Shown: positions 43,751-55,625, counted from the stretch's first letter. The stretch: 64,000 nucleotides of DNA from Stachybotrys elegans (GCA_020746835.1 JAGPNK010000010.1:186001-250000); one strand, 5' to 3'. Made by a program: numbers and translations. Notes: generated by a model not told the origin, from the letters alone.

Positions 43751-46700
43751 CTAGTTGACGCCGCATGCCTCCGGGTGATCGGGGTTTGTCAGGCACAGAG
43801 TCTGCGCCTGTGCGCCCAAGGGCTGGAAGGGCCCGGACGCAATAGCCATCCTACCGCTCCCGGCGCACTGGTTCGCGGCAGCCACTGCAAAGTTGCGATA
43901 GACGCCTCCCGAGATGACGGAGTTCCCGGGGAACAGGCTGCCAAAGTCGGTGTGCTTGTCGGACATGACAAAAGCGCACCCGTTGGCTTGGTACACGATG
44001 CACCAAAAGTTGGTGTGGGTGCCGTCGGGGAGAGTCGACACGCCGCTGCGTATGCAGTTTCGCGAGGGGTTTTCCGTCGTGATTGTCGACCCCTCGCTGA
44101 GGAGCTGGCCTTGGACAATGGCGCTGTGTTGTAGGTCAGCCAAGAGGCTCATGTCCTATGGTTGGACGTGTAACATACCTGCCGAACCCGACGATGCAGC
44201 TCGTCATCCTGCTTACGCCCACAGTATCATTGTCGATACAGTCGATGGTGCCGTCCAGTCTCCGTGGCGCAACGATGGTCACCGGATCACTTTCGTCTGG
44301 AGGTGTGGTGAATTGGCTTCCTCCACACGCCAGGCTCGGCTATACAACCCGTAAGTCGTGGACAGCAGACGGTAAGACTCGAGAGGGGGCATCACTCACG
44401 CGTCCTTCGAGTATCAAAAATACCGTGTTCTGACTTCCGTCCGTTGTTGCTGTTATGTCGATCCTCGCTGCTCGAAATGTCAGTTCCTGTAGGAGGGAAT
44501 AGACAAGATGCTTACATGGCGCCTGGCTCGTCGGGATATCAAACCTGATCCAAGAGCGACTCCCAGAAAGCCCAGGAATGCTGGATGGCTGAAATGAGAC
44601 GGACCACGAGCGGATGCCGATTCCCTGAAGCTGAACGGCAACTCCCTCGAGATCACCGCCTCTGGTAACCTGGATTAGCTCCATGAGGTTTCTCGTGAAG
44701 CTGTTCTGGCCACGCTCGATATTGATAGTGAATCGCCACTCGTTCCTCCCAATCGACCCAAAGCCCCATCTGCAATTGATGGCCCCTGTATCGCCCGAGT
44801 CGCCGTCGCCGCCTTGTCCGGGCTGACCCCATGATGGGACGTCGCTCCAAGACGGAAGGCCGGTCATGGGGTTGGTGAGAAGGCTGGGGCACAGCCCCCG
44901 GATTTCGATATCATCGGGTGCGACAGGGGGGATGGGGGGCGGGAGTCCCACGGGGATCGGATTCCCTGGTACAACGACAATGGGAGGTCTTTGATCAATG
45001 TGAGAACCACGTCCGTCGACCTGATCAGATTGATGTAAGGGGTAGACAGAACTTACAGGATAGGAGGCCAGTCCTGGGGCCTGCAAAACTGAAGACAGCC
45101 AGGGAGGAAGGCAATCGGGATCGGAAGCGGGATAGGGGGGAAGACAACATTTGGCGGCCCTCCCGGGAAGTTGCCGCCCGGAGGAATGATGGGCGGGATG
45201 TCGATCACGGGGGTCGGGACGATCAAGGGCGTCACGGTCCGTGTGCTCTCCCGCAGGGCGACGGTGATGGGACGCACAGATATGTACGGCGTCTCGATGA
45301 CGGGAGGCGTCAGCGTCAACGTGGTCCCGGACAGCGTGGTGGTCACGACGGGCGGCTGTATAGGCAGGATAGGAGTGGGAGGGGGGAGCAGACGGCAAGG
45401 CATCATGCAGGAGACGGTCGGGTTCGGCACGTCCCATATCCAAGGCGGCAAGGGGATGCCGTCGTCCTCGCCGATGGGGCTGTCGTTGACGCCCCCGATG
45501 CTCAGGCCTGTCCAGCCGACAATGGTGCCGAGGAAGCCGTTCATCTCGCGGCGGGCTATGACGTCGTCAGAGCTGCTGCCCTGGATCATGGAGATGGATC
45601 CCTTGGTGTAGAGGTTGGCGATGTAGATGTCGTCGCTCTGGACAACGCGGGCGATGCGCTCCTGGCAGAGCTCGTCCCTGAGGCAGGCCTGGTTGTACCA
45701 CTGGAACCAGCTGTAGAAGCCCGCCCCGTAGATGAAGACGCCCACCGAGCCGATAATCTCCATGCCCCAGGCGTAGGCGCAGGTGCCCGAGGCGTCGTCG
45801 CAGTAGGTGAAGGTCGGGTCGTCTGGCAGGGCAAAGGCGCCGGTGAAGGGGGCGGGAGCCTTGGGCTGGGGCTGGTAGTAGGGCGTCTCTGTCTGCAGGA
45901 CGGCGGCGAAGATGTTGCGGGCCTTGTAGAAGCGGTACTGGTAGAGGGTCGAGTGCTCGGCCCCCGTGCCCCAGAGCCAGACGGGGCCCTGGGACTCGAC
46001 GAGGAAGCATCGCGCCGTGTAGACGGAGACTTGGCTCTGCGCGGGAAGATCCTACGTAGGCCAGGGGGGTTAGATGGATGGATGGATGAAGGTATGTGGC
46101 CGACGTACCAGATCGTGATCGGCCGTCCAGATCCAGACATTCTCAAAGTAGCCGTTGGCGGAGGCCGTTACGTGGAGCAGCGTCGTGGCGGCGATGCAGT
46201 CCGTGTTGACGGCCGACTCGCTCCAGGGACACTCGGAGAACTGGAGGGAAGACCCAACCGCTCCGCCGACGCGGAAGTGCGCATCCCACATGGCGGCGTT
46301 GCCCTGGGAGGACTGTGCAATGTTCCATTCCATCAGGATAGCTCCGGCGGTAGGACCCGAGACTGCGCCAGGTTGGTCATCGTCGTCATCATCATCATCA
46401 TACGTCTCTCTGGGTCAAGGCTTACCTGTGAATAGCATGTCGGATATCTCCATCGAGCCAGAACTGCCTTGCTCGCCCACCTGGACCATGACACGAGGCT
46501 CCGAGATGTCGTGGAACCGAGGACCGAAGCCCATGATCTCGCTCCAGACCTCGCCCACCATCCTCGTCCCCGGCGGAACGCGGATCGTGTCCGTCACCCG
46601 GTAGATGCCGTGCGGGAAGTAGACGACGCGCGAGCCGGCCGAGGCGAGCACGCTGTTGATGGCGTCGGTGTCATCCGCCAGGCCGTTGCCGACGGCGCCT

Positions 46701-48332
46701 CGCGAACGGACGTCGATGAAGTTGCCCGGGGAGAAGGACTCGTACTGCGGCTTGGACCGCGCGAACCATCCCCCAGAGCCGCGCAGGGACGGCGAGGCGG
46801 CCGACGTTGCCGTGTGCTGAAAGGGCCCGTTGAGGAAGCTCATGCTCAGGTCGTCGCCGTTCTGGACGTAGCTGTCGCCGTTGCCGTAGTTGCCGATCAG
46901 GACGTCGCCGCCGGGCAGGACGGTCGGGCCGCCGGAGTATCCGATGGCGATGGGGACGTTTCTCAGCTGCACGTTCTCCAGCATGGTGTTTGTACTCCCG
47001 GACGTCAGGATGCCGATTGGGCTGCGCTCTTTGTGTTAAGGAGAGTGTGCTGCTGAAATATAGAGGATGGGTGTGATGGACTTACACGTTGGTAAAGACA
47101 GAGTCTAGGACGGCAATCGAGGCCACACCTTGGTTGTGGAGGGCCTCCGGGCTCGTGAGCGCAGTGACGTTGATGCCAATCTATGTATGAAATGGTCAGC
47201 GTCAAGGCTCCTTGCTTGGTAGCCAGCAAGAGGCGCTCACTTGACACAGGAGGATATCCAGGCCATGCCACGTCCATCCCCAGTCCCAGATCATCTGGAT
47301 GGCCTGGGTGCATTCCCTGAACCTCAGGTTGCGGGCCGTGAACTGCTGGGAGCCGCACCACATGCCGATGGCGCCTCCTTCGAAGCTGAGGTCCCCGAGG
47401 AAGCCGCCGGAGCCGTTCTCCATGAAGATGCCGACATGCGTGGTGCCGGCGCCCTTCCTCATCCGGAACAGGATGTTCTGCAGGCTCGTCGCCTGGGCCA
47501 CCTGGTGAACGATTTAGCAAGCTTCGACGTTGCAATATATTGATGCAGAAAGAGCCCATACCTGCCAATGAATTCCCGTTGGTGCTGAGTGTCCGTGTAA
47601 GTACTTGCCATGCCCCGAGTTGGTGGTGGTTTCAACATACCAAAGCCGTCGGGCGTAGAATCAGGGCAATCGGTGAGGTCGATGATGAAGTTCCGCACCT
47701 GTCTGTAAAAGTTGCTCTGCGGAACATACCACTCGGCGCCGTCGCCGCCTGGGATGTACGTGTTGGACGATATCACGCCGATGCCTTCAAACGCGGCCGC
47801 TGCCTTGAGAATGGGCAGGTCGTTTGGGTTGCCGACAAACTGGGTGTAGTAGTATTGGATCAGCGGTGCCGAAACCAAGTACGTGCCACCGGGGAAGTAG
47901 ACGACGGCAGGCGTCACGGTGGACGAGCCGCACGTCTCACCGCAGCGGTCCCCGTCTGTGATGGCTCTGTTGATGGCCTCGGTATCATCCGTGACGCCGT
48001 CGCCCTGCAACACATCAGTTTCGCTTCGACGATGAGACCAGGATTCTTACCACCGCGCCGTAGTCTCTGACATTGCGAAAGACCTGGTACCCCGAGGGCC
48101 CAAAGGGCGATATCCCGTGGCTCACCGACTCGTACCAGAAGCTTCCGGCCTGTCGCTTCTCTGCAAAGGTGCGGTTGTACTCCCTCTCCTTGGCCTCATC
48201 GTAGCTCGCCGAGAAGTCGGGGCCACGGTGCAGGATCGTCTTGGACAGCGGGATGGACTGGTCCAGGGCTCGCGACGATGCCTTTGTGCATAGACATGCC
48301 ACCAGCAGGGACAATGTGAGAAGACGTCTCAT
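43751..48332 (-). CDS. GH55-type beta-1,3-glucanase with long C-terminal extension
   Basis: Twelve exons (minus strand): 48332-48051, 48004-47641, 47584-47562, 47501-47241, 47180-47086, 47021-46426, 46362-46109, 46051-45057, 44988-44516, 44467-44400, 44339-44179 and 44123-43751. Phases agree at every join and give 1314 aa. After a signal peptide, two right-handed beta-helix (pectate-lyase-3-like) modules each open with the repeat signature D-Y-G-A-V-G-D-G-V-T-D-D-T / S-R-G-A-V-G-N-G-L-A-D-D-T-D, as in GH55 exo-beta-1,3-glucanases; this core spans about 30-830. Then comes a Pro/Thr/Ile-rich linker (about 840-1010) with T-T-T-L-S-G-T-T-L-T-L-T. A Cys-containing module of about 300 residues that I do not recognise ends the protein. 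The core should release glucose or short oligomers from beta-1,3-glucan outside the cell. The extension may be a binding or anchoring module. Two or more of the late joins are hand-derived and should be checked. Confidence 0.88.
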
Positions 48333-48847
48333 GGCAAGAAACTGGGGAGACAAGTCTTTTGTTGAATAGGCGTGCTGTATGTAGATTGTGCTCAGGCAGA
48401 AGTACTCGAATGTCTGCCAGTTAATGCTACGCACCACGCGGCCAGTAATGAGACAGATGCTCCTCTGTTATCAACTCATAAACTGCCCGTCCCCCTCGCT
48501 GCCGCTTTACGCTAAGTCTATTGGCGATATAAGATGAGCTTCAGGGTCCATCCATCACCCATGTAAGTAAGCCTAGAGTCTAGACCCTGATGTAGGTAAG
48601 CTTCTCACCGTCCTTGGTTCCCATCTGTGGAAATTCCTATTCAGGAATTAATATGCTTTTGGTATATGGACCGCCAAAACAGGTCACAACAGTCGACAGC
48701 ATGATTCATGGCTGACATCGGCCCATGCCCCACGAGGCCAATTCAACAAAGGACCTGATTTATGAACCAGAAGCCCCTCAATGTTCCATTCCTGTATCAT
48801 CTTCAAATTCTTACACTTCCTGCTCGTTAAATTTGCCTTTTGACAAC
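48333..48847. other. Upstream region of the GH55 gene
   Basis: A promoter region of about 0.5 kb. No TATA box stands out and no gene is seen. Confidence 0.4.
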
Positions 48848-49195
48848 ATGCGCGTATCGTTCGTCGGACTCCTGGCTGTAGCGGCGACGCTACAGGAAGC
48901 CTCGTCAGTTCGGACACGACAATCGAATGACGCCGTTTCCTATCTTTCCGTCTCGTCGCCATCTGCTGGAGGCAGACTTGCCACTGGTGTCAGTACAATC
49001 GCTCCAGATTCACGCGTCCTTTCTCATCACCCTTTGTAGGGACCGCATTCTGGGGGGAGTCGAGGAGCCGGGGGGGGCGGTGCTCCTCCCGGATATCTGA
49101 ATAGAGCGAATCTCGTGAGGACAGATGACACAGATATCACAAGAGTTCTCAAGGATGCAAGTCTCTTCGCAACTTCTAGATGTAGACAATACTGA
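48848..49195 (+). pseudogene. Possible broken small secreted-protein gene
   Basis: An ATG at 48848 starts a 63-codon ORF ending at 49039 that opens with a good signal peptide (M-R-V-S-F-V-G-L-L-A-V-A-A-T-L). A possible intron (GTGTCA donor, TTTGTAG acceptor near 49038) would carry the frame into a G8 run at 49070-49077. Just after that run, a different frame stays open with protein-like composition to a stop at 49195. A one-base change in the G run would explain the break, but a sequencing error or chance would too. I recognise no family. The next 600 nt hold only scattered ORFs. Confidence 0.35.
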
Positions 49196-49811
49196 CCCCT
49201 CTAAGCCTTACCGGCTTCTCTTTGGAGGCTGGTTCAACAGCAGCAGGATTTTCCAGTCTGAGGATGTCAGAGAAGAGTAATGCCGAGTTCCTGACTCAGT
49301 GTCGGATAAGTAACAGTCAGATTGAGGGGGCTCCCTCTGATAAGATCAGTAGTATCAAATCAATAGATGACAATGGGTACGGAGTACAAGAGTCTGAAAA
49401 GAGTAACAAGTTTCTCTCTCTTTCCTTCCAGGGCTATAATTTGCAGGACAAGACAAGCTGAAGCATATCTCTCAGCTGACCCACCTGATCAAACCCTCCA
49501 TATTACCCACGTGGCCAGTTACAGTCCTCTTCTCGGTAGTAATGCCCGAAACAAGGCCAACAGGAACGGTGGTCTAGACCGCATAAGCAAGAAGGTCCTT
49601 TTGCTTGACACAGCTGACGCCATGCATGTACTATCAAAGACCAAGGATGGTCTTACACGGAATATAACGAGGCCAGCCATAGACATAGAACCAGGGGGGA
49701 TGAGCACCCCCCCCCCTGGTCTTACACCAGTTCTTACATATTTGCCAGTGAATATCCCCCACCGCTGTCTGTGTTCACAGTCCAACCTCACCTATACTAC
49801 CAAAGGCCAAC
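49196..49811. other. Intergenic region upstream of a secreted-protein gene
   Basis: Short ORFs only. A run of ten C residues lies near 49710. No promoter element is clear. Confidence 0.4.
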
Positions 49812-51024
49812 ATGTTCTTGCCCATTGCTTCACTGCTTGCCTACGCCCTTCTTCCAAGCCACGGGAGAGCCCAGGGCCAGGTGGGAAAGCAGCCCTCGGT
49901 GGTCGCCGGCAACACCGTCTACTGGTCGACGCCCGTGGTGACGTACGCGCCTCGTCCCACCATGATATACAACTGCGCAAAGATGGCCGCCATATGCTGG
50001 AACCTGCAGGAGTTCATGACGGACAATGCCGCAGCGGGCTACGGAGCCGTGCCGCTGGTTTTCCATTACGATCCCGAGCCCTGGCGCCTCAACGAGAGGA
50101 GGGAGTTCTCGTGTCCCTCAAGCGGCAGGTGGCAGCGCACCCACGGCGTCAATTGCGGCTCTACTCCCGGCCAGCCCAACATTATACCTCTGAATCCGGC
50201 CGGTGTCCCTCTTCCGCCTGTCGCAGTTCAGCCTGGCTCAAACGTCAACTGGCAGCCTTCCGGGCCTCACTTCCGCAACGAGATCCCCAATCTTCTTGGG
50301 AATGGACCCAGCGGCATGGCCTTCACATGCGAGGAGATGCCGGCCGCTTCGTGAGTGGCGGAAACGCAAAAAAAAAGAAATCTCGCCCCGTACTGCGCAG
50401 CTAACGCGGCTCGACAGATGGATAGAAGGAGGAAACGGTGGCCCCATGTTTACACACGTCAACTGCGCACCCATGAGTGTCAGCTGCGGCAACATAGTGG
50501 CAATCCGAGCCCTTGGCCAGCGAGCGCAGCCTCCGTGGGTATATCCGGAACAGAGAAGCGAGCAGAACTGGCAGGCCACTCTACACGGATTTCTTGCAGT
50601 AAGCCTCCTCTCATGTTGCCGCCACCATGGCAGCACGCCCGCTGACCCGTGGCTCTACTGACATCCGACCTCCCAGACCTATGCTTCTCAGCGCGCCCAA
50701 GGAAACCCCGTAATCATGCAGTTTGTCCTTTCGACCGAGAGCAACCCGCAGGCCGCCACGGCAGCGCGCCTGATCCTCCCCGGATACGGGGCGGTGCCAA
50801 CCACAACCAGGAATGTGAACAATAGAATAGCCGTCACGGCTCCTGTCAAGTGCGAGGGCATCTTTTGCCATAGCCTGTACAACTCGGGGGACTTTGACGA
50901 CATTGTGGAGATTGATGCGCCCCCTCTACCCGCGCCAGCGAGGGTGCCCGAGCAGGACGCGACGTCGGATGCTAGTATGGCTTCTGAAACTCTTCCGCCG
51001 GCGACTCTCTACTTGATGGCCTAG
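49812..51024 (+). CDS. Uncharacterised secreted protein
   Basis: Exons are 49812-50350, 50418-50598 and 50677-51024 (introns 67 and 78 nt), giving 355 aa. A signal peptide covers about 1-22. The mature part has about eight Cys (including N-C-A-K-M-A-A-I-C-W and E-F-S-C-P-S-S-G-R-W), an aromatic-rich N-terminal half and a K-C-E-G-I-F-C-H-S-L-Y segment before a low-complexity tail. I recognise no family. The frame continuity across two introns and the even Cys spacing argue for a real gene. It lies next to the GH55 gene in a run of secreted-protein genes. It could be a wall protein or an effector; no enzyme motif is visible. Confidence 0.75.
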
Positions 51025-51879
51025 ATGCTACTTGGGGTAGACCGCAGCATAAAGCTAATATATGATATTTGGTATAAAATGCGACACGTTATGCTAGGTT
51101 GACAGTCAGGCTTGTGACAGTGGGCAGTAACAGTAGGATATGAAGCTTTCCGTAGCCGCTTGTATGCCCATACTGTTCATCGCCATCGTACAGAGGCTTG
51201 GTCAGACGAGTTGCGGTGAAACGAGAGTCAATGAGATCAGCATCGTATGCTGTGCTCTGAAGGAGGACCCCCGACTTCCCCAGGCTATCAGCCGATGTCA
51301 CATCAGCTGTTCAATAAGCCGTCCTATGCGAAGCTGTGGCGCAGGCAGGAGCCAACCTTCGCGTAGGATCCAAAACCGAGTTCTAGAGAGCGCCGCTTGT
51401 TCTCTGTGATAATCAACCAGACAGTAGGGTTTCTTCTGAATTGCCAAATCGGGAAATATACTATTTCATCCACCATGCACACTAATAACGTGGCATTTAT
51501 CGCGCGAATCCTCAGCCCCGTATGAGCAGTAAGCTTACAGCAGCATGTAGAGTATTCCAATATTGTCCCACATGCATGTGGGACAATGACTACAGCAACA
51601 ACGGGCTGCATGATAAACCTTTTACTGTCCAGCCGGACAGGTTTGTTAGGCAAACAAGGTCACAGGATACGCTGCCATGTCTTGAGTTTAGCGTGCTGTG
51701 AGACGCTGTGTCCTTGGTATGCTGTAAGAAGCTTGTACTTACTTTATGATGTCATAAACTCGGCCAGAATAATCAATCTTGAGAAACAACTGCCAAAATA
51801 CTGAGCCAGTAAAAATATACCCCATGTGCAATGAGAAGGCCTTGCTCCGAGAGCCAAGCGATTCCTAATCTCGATATAT
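51025..51879. other. Convergent intergenic region
   Basis: 3' flanks of the secreted-protein gene and the methyltransferase gene. A palindromic CCCACATGCATGTGGG lies at 51568-51583. No gene is seen. Confidence 0.5.
51568..51583. repeat. 16-nt perfect palindrome
   Basis: CCCACATGCATGTGGG is self-complementary and lies in an intergenic region. Function unknown; it may be chance. Confidence 0.6.
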
Positions 51880-52734
51880 CTACTTGGTAGCCAACAGAAC
51901 ATAGGCCTCGAACCTGATACCCCCAAATTGCTCTACCTCGCTCTTGACAGCATGGCTAATTGCCTCAGACCATCTGCCCTTCTCTTCCTCGGTATAGCCC
52001 TGGCGCGCAGCTTGCATCAGAGGCCCCGACATGAAGGCGGACAGCCCAGCTTTGTTGTCCTCGTCGACAATAACCAGCTCCTTGGTTGTGACAGCGATGC
52101 CGGCGCTCGGGAACCCGGCTTCCTCGACGACCTTCTGCAGCACGCCGTCCTCGAAAAACTGCGGGCTCGGCGTAGGCGTGAGTGGCAGGTCTGGGCGGAT
52201 CATCTTCTGGGCCGCATGCACGATGAACATGGGGGCGAAGCGGCGCCAGCAGGTGATGACGGCGAGACCACCTGGGCGGAGAGTGCGGTACGTCTCGCGG
52301 ACGGCTTCTACTGGGCGCGTGAAGGTGAAGATGCTAAAGTTGTTGATGGAGTGTGTGAAGTATCCGTCAGGGATCGACGACAAGTCCTGCGAGTCGAGCA
52401 CCTGACACTTGACGGAGGGCAGGGGAGACGCTACAAGAGAGTTGCGCGCAGCCTCCACCATTGGGGGGACGTTATCGGATACGAGAACCTCCTTGGGAAG
52501 CTTGTCCTTGGGAAGGTGAGCAACAAGTGCCGCAGCACCTATCCCCGGCCCCGAAGCTGTGTCATGAACGACGGACTCTGGGCCGATGGGCGAGTCGGAT
52601 GTCTGGATATCACCAGTGATGACGTCGCCGAGGATGTTGAGCGTCGCATGCCCCGTTCCCCTGGCGTACATGGCAGCAAACTTGGAGAAGTAGTCGGGCA
52701 GCGGAAGCTGCGGGTGCTGTGTTTCGGGCGCCAT
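51880..52734 (-). CDS. SAM-dependent methyltransferase (class I)
   Basis: A single-exon 284-aa protein. Motif I (V-V-H-D-T-A-S-G-P-G-I-G) forms the SAM-binding loop at about 55-66. An acidic residue follows in L-V-S-D-N-V (about 85). Motif post-I is D-S-Q-D-L at about 114-118, and L-R-P-G-G-L-A-V-I-T-C-W at about 152-163 is the usual end of the core. It belongs to the UbiE/methyltransf_11 type seen often in fungal secondary-metabolite clusters. The substrate cannot be told from sequence. It starts divergently from a gene for an unknown membrane protein 1.1 kb away, and a TATA box sits upstream. No membrane segment is seen. Confidence 0.9.
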   Translation of the reverse strand: MAPETQHPQLPLPDYFSKFAAMYARGTGHATLNILGDVITGDIQTSDSPIGPESVVHDTASGPGIGAAALVAHLPKDKLPKEVLVSDNVPPMVEAARNSLVASPLPSVKCQVLDSQDLSSIPDGYFTHSINNFSIFTFTRPVEAVRETYRTLRPGGLAVITCWRRFAPMFIVHAAQKMIRPDLPLTPTPSPQFFEDGVLQKVVEEAGFPSAGIAVTTKELVIVDEDNKAGLSAFMSGPLMQAARQGYTEEEKGRWSEAISHAVKSEVEQFGGIRFEAYVLLATK

Positions 52735-52833
52735 TTGTGGGATACTGATGCATGCAGGTTGGCTCCGAGTTCAGAGGTTTGAAGGTTGGGATGGTGAAGA
52801 GGAGATGGCTGGGCTTACTATGGGGATATGTAG

Positions 52834-52841
52834 GATTTTAT
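52834..52841 (-). promoter_or_regulatory. TATA box for the methyltransferase gene
   Basis: TATAAAAT on the minus strand, about 100 nt upstream of the ATG at 52734. Confidence 0.6.
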
Positions 52842-53840
52842 ACCCGTCGCCACGCTACGCAGCTACCGTAAGACAGCCAACACGGACGAAAGAGGGAATC
52901 CCCGACATGTTAGCTGTTGAAAGTTCTTTTGGATGCGCTCTTGCGCGGGGTTTGTTGGGGTCTGTTGGTTGCCATGGGATGTCTGGTCTGACTGGTTAAC
53001 CTGTGTAAGATGACTTCACCATCAGTACCATTACCTCCCATGGCGACAAGCTTATGCCGATTGCATACCCGGTAGTCTCTCCACGTCTTGCGAAGCATGT
53101 TAGAAGTCAAAAGCCATTCCCATCCTTTTCTGTCTTGTCCTTGGATATTCATTCCACACCTCCGTCACCATGCACGAATCGCCTTGTTTCGCGTCCTGAC
53201 CGCGTGAGATGCCGAACGGCAAGGGATTAGAGATTTTATGCATTCCCACCCCCGGATCATTGCTTAACTACAAATTACCAACAAAGAAGGAAAAATCGAG
53301 GTTCTCTGACCATCATAGGTGGAAGAAGCTATGTATAGATGCCTGCCGTGGCTGGTCGAGTCACCCCAGCTAATTTACCATTATTGCTTAATCAATTTTT
53401 GTTATGTTATTTTAATTCAAAGGTTCACTCAACATCCCCCTAAGTCACTTACTTGTCAAATCAAGATTCAGTCCAGACGGTTTGGAGGTGAATGTGGTCC
53501 CTTGCCTATCTCACGGCCTCGAGGAGGATACAACCCCACGGTACTCCCCTCAAAGAATATATGCATGTCTCTCGGCTCACTGGTTCACCGTACACCATTA
53601 TGGATAACTTGATTCATCTTCGCGCTACAAAATGTGTCAATATGCGATCGCGCCGCCTGGATACGGAAACTACCTGGTGGTCAGCAGGCCTTGGTATCGG
53701 GTAATGTCGGATGCTCTCGCTACGCAACTTGTAAGAGTCATCTTCGGAACCAGCAACTCACATAAAAGCCTTGACCATTATGTCTTTCGCTTCCCACATT
53801 TTCTTCCTCTCTTCTCATATTTAATCCCGGCACGTTTGGA
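52842..53840. other. Divergent promoter region, methyltransferase/unknown gene
   Basis: About 1 kb between two divergent starts. AT-rich near 53360-53420. No gene is seen. Confidence 0.5.
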
Positions 53841-54678
53841 ATGAATTTCCGACTTCCTCAGACACGGACCATTGCCCTGGGAATGGTGGCCATCCCGGCC
53901 CTGCTCGTCACCAAGCATGCCTTGCAAACCTATCTCAAGCTGGCTCAGGCCCCGCGTCGTCGTATCATTGAGATAGACAGCATTCCCGACTCACTCAAAG
54001 ACTCGGTGACGAGGAAAACACTCGCCAATCCCCGTGGGCATGTGTCGATAAGCGACTCACGGTTCATGGACATACACGGAATAGGAAATGCCCAGTCCCT
54101 GAGTGACGAGACTCTATTGGCCGCGTTTGTCGGAGGCTTCTTCTGCGGCCGAGTCTTTGCCCCTGAGCGAGTGTTGCTGGGGATGGCAAAGCTGGATTTT
54201 GTCAACTTCTCTGGTAAGCACAGGTCTTGTCCAAGGTGCGAGCGCAGCTGATACTTGGGCAGCCATTGAGAAGGACTCACTGCCACCGCCGGTCTGGGAT
54301 AGCGAGCGCTTGCATGGCGACAGGCTTCCCCCTCTTCATACCAAACTGTTTGGGGCCTTTCAGGTTGCTCACGTTGAGCTGGCGGAAGCGTCTCCGACTG
54401 CCAAAACGCACCAATCCTCGAGCTCCGTGGACGTCGTGTTTGGCTCGGACAAGACGCAGTTTGCGGGCGTGCACCGATTCACCATCATCCGAGAAGCTGA
54501 CAAGCCTGACAGCGTCCGGGTCTACCACGCTTCCATGGCTTGCAACCCTACAGTCAACAGGCGGTTCCAGCTTGAGACGATTTTCCCGCTGCACAAGCTG
54601 CACAAGCTGTATGCAATGTGGCTCTTTCAGGAAGCGTCGGTGGAGGTGATGCGCAGAATAGAGGCGGAGAGATGCTGA
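53841..54678 (+). CDS. Uncharacterised 262-aa membrane-anchored protein
   Basis: Exons are 53841-54213 and 54263-54678 (49-nt intron), giving 262 aa. A single hydrophobic helix (about 10-31) near the N-terminus probably anchors it to a membrane. The rest is a mixed alpha/beta soluble domain with F-V-G-G-F-F-C-G-R-V-F-A-P-E-R, L-F-G-A-F-Q-V-A-H-V-E-L, F-G-S-D-K-T-Q-F-A-G-V-H-R-F and C-N-P. I cannot name the family. The pattern (buried domain with paired strands and a conserved His) suggests a ligand-binding or enzyme-like fold, but this is a guess. It is divergent from the methyltransferase and precedes an esterase gene on the same strand. Confidence 0.75.
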
Positions 54679-55625
54679 TGTGGTTGCGTTGACACCGTTT
54701 AGCCATCTCCTCTTCAGTGCGGAGGGATCACCAGTGTACAGATAAGATGTTTAGAAACCACCCCAAGATGTCCTGTTTTTGTCCATATCAAACATGTTCT
54801 TCGTCTCGCCACCGTTGGGTTTGCTGTTGAGGATGCGGTTTACATTGATCAAGGGTGTTTCCGTCAGGATCCCCCCCCTCTCTTTTGATTTTCTTTTCTT
54901 TTCTTTCTCTTCTCTTTTCAAATTTACTTCCTCTCTATATATGCCCCTGTTATATATCTCACCTATGTATATTCAATTGAGATTTCTTGGTCTATTATTT
55001 CTTCTTACTAAACAATGGGACCCCTCCCGGACACAAGGATCAGGCCTGCAACACGAAACCGCAACCTTAGAGGGCCCATCTATCTAAAGAATGTGCGTAG
55101 TCTTCAGACCGGGAAGGGTGTATGCCGCGGCATCTAATTCCTCCATATTCTCAGAAGGATCGTGCTCACCCGGCTATGTTTCCCAATCCCATCACCCAGT
55201 CCGGTCCCCCTTCATTTCCGCCCCGGCCATCTGCTCTCGATTAGTGCAGCTCGATTGGCTCCGATGGATGCGTTATCGCCTGGTCTCGTGGGGAAAACAG
55301 GACAGCCGCGGCCCCCCCCATGACCTCTGCCATCCCACCCGTGCCGCGAGCGCTGGCCACATTGCGAGCCGGTCCCTTTGCCCCGCGATCGAGCATGTGT
55401 GTCTATGTATCATTTTTGTGTCCGAGGCGATTCAGACCATGCCGAAAATGGGGTTGAATGCGAATGGCCACACTTCAGACGTCCTAACATCCTTCAACCT
55501 GGGAGTGGTTTTATTGCTACAGACCTTTCTGCCCCCTTCTTTTCCTTCTTAACTTTCTATTCAGAAATCTCTTTGCATACTCCCTCCAAATATTCCGAGG
55601 CGGACGCATTCCCACCATCACTCTC
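54679..55625. other. Intergenic region with pyrimidine tract
   Basis: A CT-rich tract runs from about 54870 to 54935 and is followed by TATATAT-like sequences. Then come 600 nt with no convincing ORF before the next gene. Confidence 0.5.

Noticed and set aside
44918..46435. 505-codon open frame on the plus strand over the GH55 gene
   Set aside because: Antisense to several in-phase exons with clear domain signatures.
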